Below, one piece after another: positions 4,549 to 5,480 of a stretch of DNA of 5,480 bases; the first letter of the stretch is position 1; every line of letters begins with the position of its first letter. The position numbers were made by a program, and so were the translations under genes. Origin of the DNA: an uncultured Dysosmobacter sp. GTDB lineage: Bacteria; Bacillota; Clostridia; Oscillospirales; Oscillospiraceae. The stretch covers positions 1 to 5,480 of the forward strand of contig CAKTSC010000115.1 of the NCBI GenBank assembly GCA_934597465.1, in the 5' to 3' direction. Under the pieces are notes generated by a model, which searched no databases, was not told the DNA's origin, and worked only from the letters and a program-made list of their open reading frames with translations.

Positions 4549-4623
4549 TGGGGTTACAGAGCCCCGCCGGGCCGCGCCCGGAGCATCTCTTACCGATGAC
4601 CATCCCCGCCCCGGCAGGGGCGG
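4549..4623 (+). promoter_or_regulatory. nifS 5' leader with three consecutive hairpins
   Basis: The hairpins are GGGG/CCCC (4550-4553 with 4562-4565), CCGGGC/GCCCGG (4567-4572 with 4576-4581, loop CGC) and CCGCCCC/GGGGCGG (4606-4612 with 4617-4623, loop GGCA). The last one ends five bases before the ribosome binding site AAAGGAG (4628-4634). It matches no riboswitch class I know. It could be a translation-control leader or simply GC-rich structure. Confidence 0.4.
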
Positions 4624-4640
4624 TGGGAAAGGAGCGAACC

Positions 4641-5480
4641 ATGCAGGTCTATGCCGACAACGCAGCCACCACGAAAATGAGCCGGACGGCCATTGACGCC
4701 ATGCTCCCCTATATGGAGCGCATTTACGGGAACCCCTCCAGCCTGCACAGCGTGGGCCAGGAGGCCGCCGAGGCGCTGCAGAGCGCCCGGGAGACCATCG
4801 CCCGCTGTCTGAACGCCTCCCCCAACGAGATCACCTTCACCTCCGGCGGCAGCGAGGCGGACAACCAGGCCATCCTCTCCGCCGCGTGGCTTGGCGTCCG
4901 GAAGGGGAAGAAGCACATCCTCTCCACCGCCTTTGAGCATCACGCCGTTCTCCACACCCTGAAGAAGCTGGAGAAGGAGGGCTTCGAGGTGGAGCTGCTG
5001 GATGTGGGGCCCCTGGGCAACATCACCGCCCGGCAGGTGGCGGACGCCATCCGGGAGGACACCTGCCTCGTCACCACCATGTACGCCAACAACGAGATCG
5101 GCTCCATCCTGCCCATCGCGGAGATCGGCGCGGTGTGCCGGGAGAAGGGCGTCCTCTTCCACACGGACGCCGTGCAGGCGGCGGGCCACCTGCCCATCGA
5201 CGTGAAGGCCCAGAGCATCGATATGCTGTCCCTCTCCGCCCACAAGTTCCACGGGCCCAAGGGCGTGGGCGTCCTCTACGCCCGGCGGGGCGTGCCCCTG
5301 ACCAGCCTCATCGAGGGCGGCGCCCAGGAGCGGGGCAAGCGGGCCGGGACGGAGAACATCCCCGGCATCATGGGCATGGCCGCCGCCCTGGAGGAGGCCT
5401 GTGAGCACATGGAGGCCAACGCCGCGCACGTCTCCCATCTCCGGGACCGGCTCATCGAGGGGCTCTCCCAGATCCCCCAC
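4641..5480 (+). CDS. nifS: cysteine desulfurase NifS (3' end outside window)
   Basis: This PLP-dependent enzyme converts cysteine to alanine and passes the sulfur to scaffold proteins for Fe-S cluster assembly and to tRNA thiolation. The first 280 residues are present; family members are usually 380-400. Visible landmarks are YADNAATT (4-11), YGNPSSLHSVG (29-39), FTSGGSEADN (66-75), FEHHAV (98-103, His100 stacking on PLP), YANNEIGS (148-155, Asn151), HTDAVQ (174-179, Asp176 and Gln179), and SAHKFHGPKGVG (199-210) with Lys202 forming the PLP Schiff base. EGGAQERGKRAGTEN (225-239) follows. The catalytic cysteine, near residue 325 in relatives, lies beyond the window. The ATG at 4641 is chosen because AAAGGAG lies six bases upstream and the canonical N-terminus starts there. 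An in-frame ATG at 4596 has no comparable site. A scaffold gene (nifU/iscU-like) would be expected next, which I cannot see. Confidence 0.95.
   Translation, partial: MQVYADNAATTKMSRTAIDAMLPYMERIYGNPSSLHSVGQEAAEALQSARETIARCLNASPNEITFTSGGSEADNQAILSAAWLGVRKGKKHILSTAFEHHAVLHTLKKLEKEGFEVELLDVGPLGNITARQVADAIREDTCLVTTMYANNEIGSILPIAEIGAVCREKGVLFHTDAVQAAGHLPIDVKAQSIDMLSLSAHKFHGPKGVGVLYARRGVPLTSLIEGGAQERGKRAGTENIPGIMGMAAALEEACEHMEANAAHVSHLRDRLIEGLSQIPH

Noticed and set aside
4411..4599. Small plus-strand frame after the Rrf2 gene (62 codons)
   Set aside because: It overlaps the end of the regulator gene, the large stem-loop and the nifS promoter, and has no ribosome binding site.
4596..4640. Alternative nifS start at an in-frame ATG 45 bases upstream
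   Set aside because: The only GGAG upstream is 12 bases away, the extra residues would cover the third leader hairpin, and the canonical N-terminus with AAAGGAG begins at 4641.
4590..5480. Open frame on the minus strand opposite nifS
   Set aside because: The plus strand encodes an unmistakable NifS with all cofactor motifs. The minus frame is Gly/Leu/Val-rich low-information sequence.

Overview
The window reads as chromosomal DNA from a GC-rich Bacillota, most likely a gut clostridium of the Oscillospiraceae group (Flavonifractor/Lawsonibacter-like). This is inferred from the strong G/C bias at third codon positions, AGGAGG-type ribosome binding sites, the gene families present, and intergenic GTAGGGGCGG-type hairpin repeats. 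I recall such repeats from these genomes but could not check it.

Region 1 (1-2688, + strand) is a compact operon with no gaps. It holds the 3' end of mutY (A/G mismatch adenine glycosylase), two small leucine-rich putative membrane proteins, a PfkB/ribokinase-family kinase, and a radical SAM protein of the PflX-like COG1313 family. Neighbouring genes abut or overlap by 4-13 bases, so translational coupling is likely. The operon promoter lies upstream of the window. A GC-rich stem-loop at 2728-2772 follows.

Region 2 (2689-3191) has no gene. It holds that stem-loop, three hairpin repeats of one apparent family (one forward, two inverted), a fourth hairpin of another type, and a very strong hairpin between the convergent transcription units.

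Region 3 (3192-3789, - strand) is a single gene for a substrate-binding (S) component of an ECF vitamin transporter, with a good promoter and a GTG start.

Region 4 (3937-5480, + strand) is an iron-sulfur cluster assembly locus. An Rrf2/IscR-type regulator has its own extended -10 promoter. It is followed by a structured spacer with a second promoter, then nifS (cysteine desulfurase), which is cut off by the window end before its catalytic cysteine. By analogy with isc loci, the regulator probably senses Fe-S status and controls nifS and itself.

The gene content is mostly ordinary housekeeping. I see no convincing new multi-gene system. The points most worth a second look are: an exact in-frame 20-base repeat shared by the two small membrane-protein genes; a G-quadruplex-capable tract that embeds the -35 box of the Rrf2 promoter; the divergent stem sequences of the intergenic hairpin repeats; unusual ligand spacing in the Rrf2 protein; and the heavily structured nifS leader.
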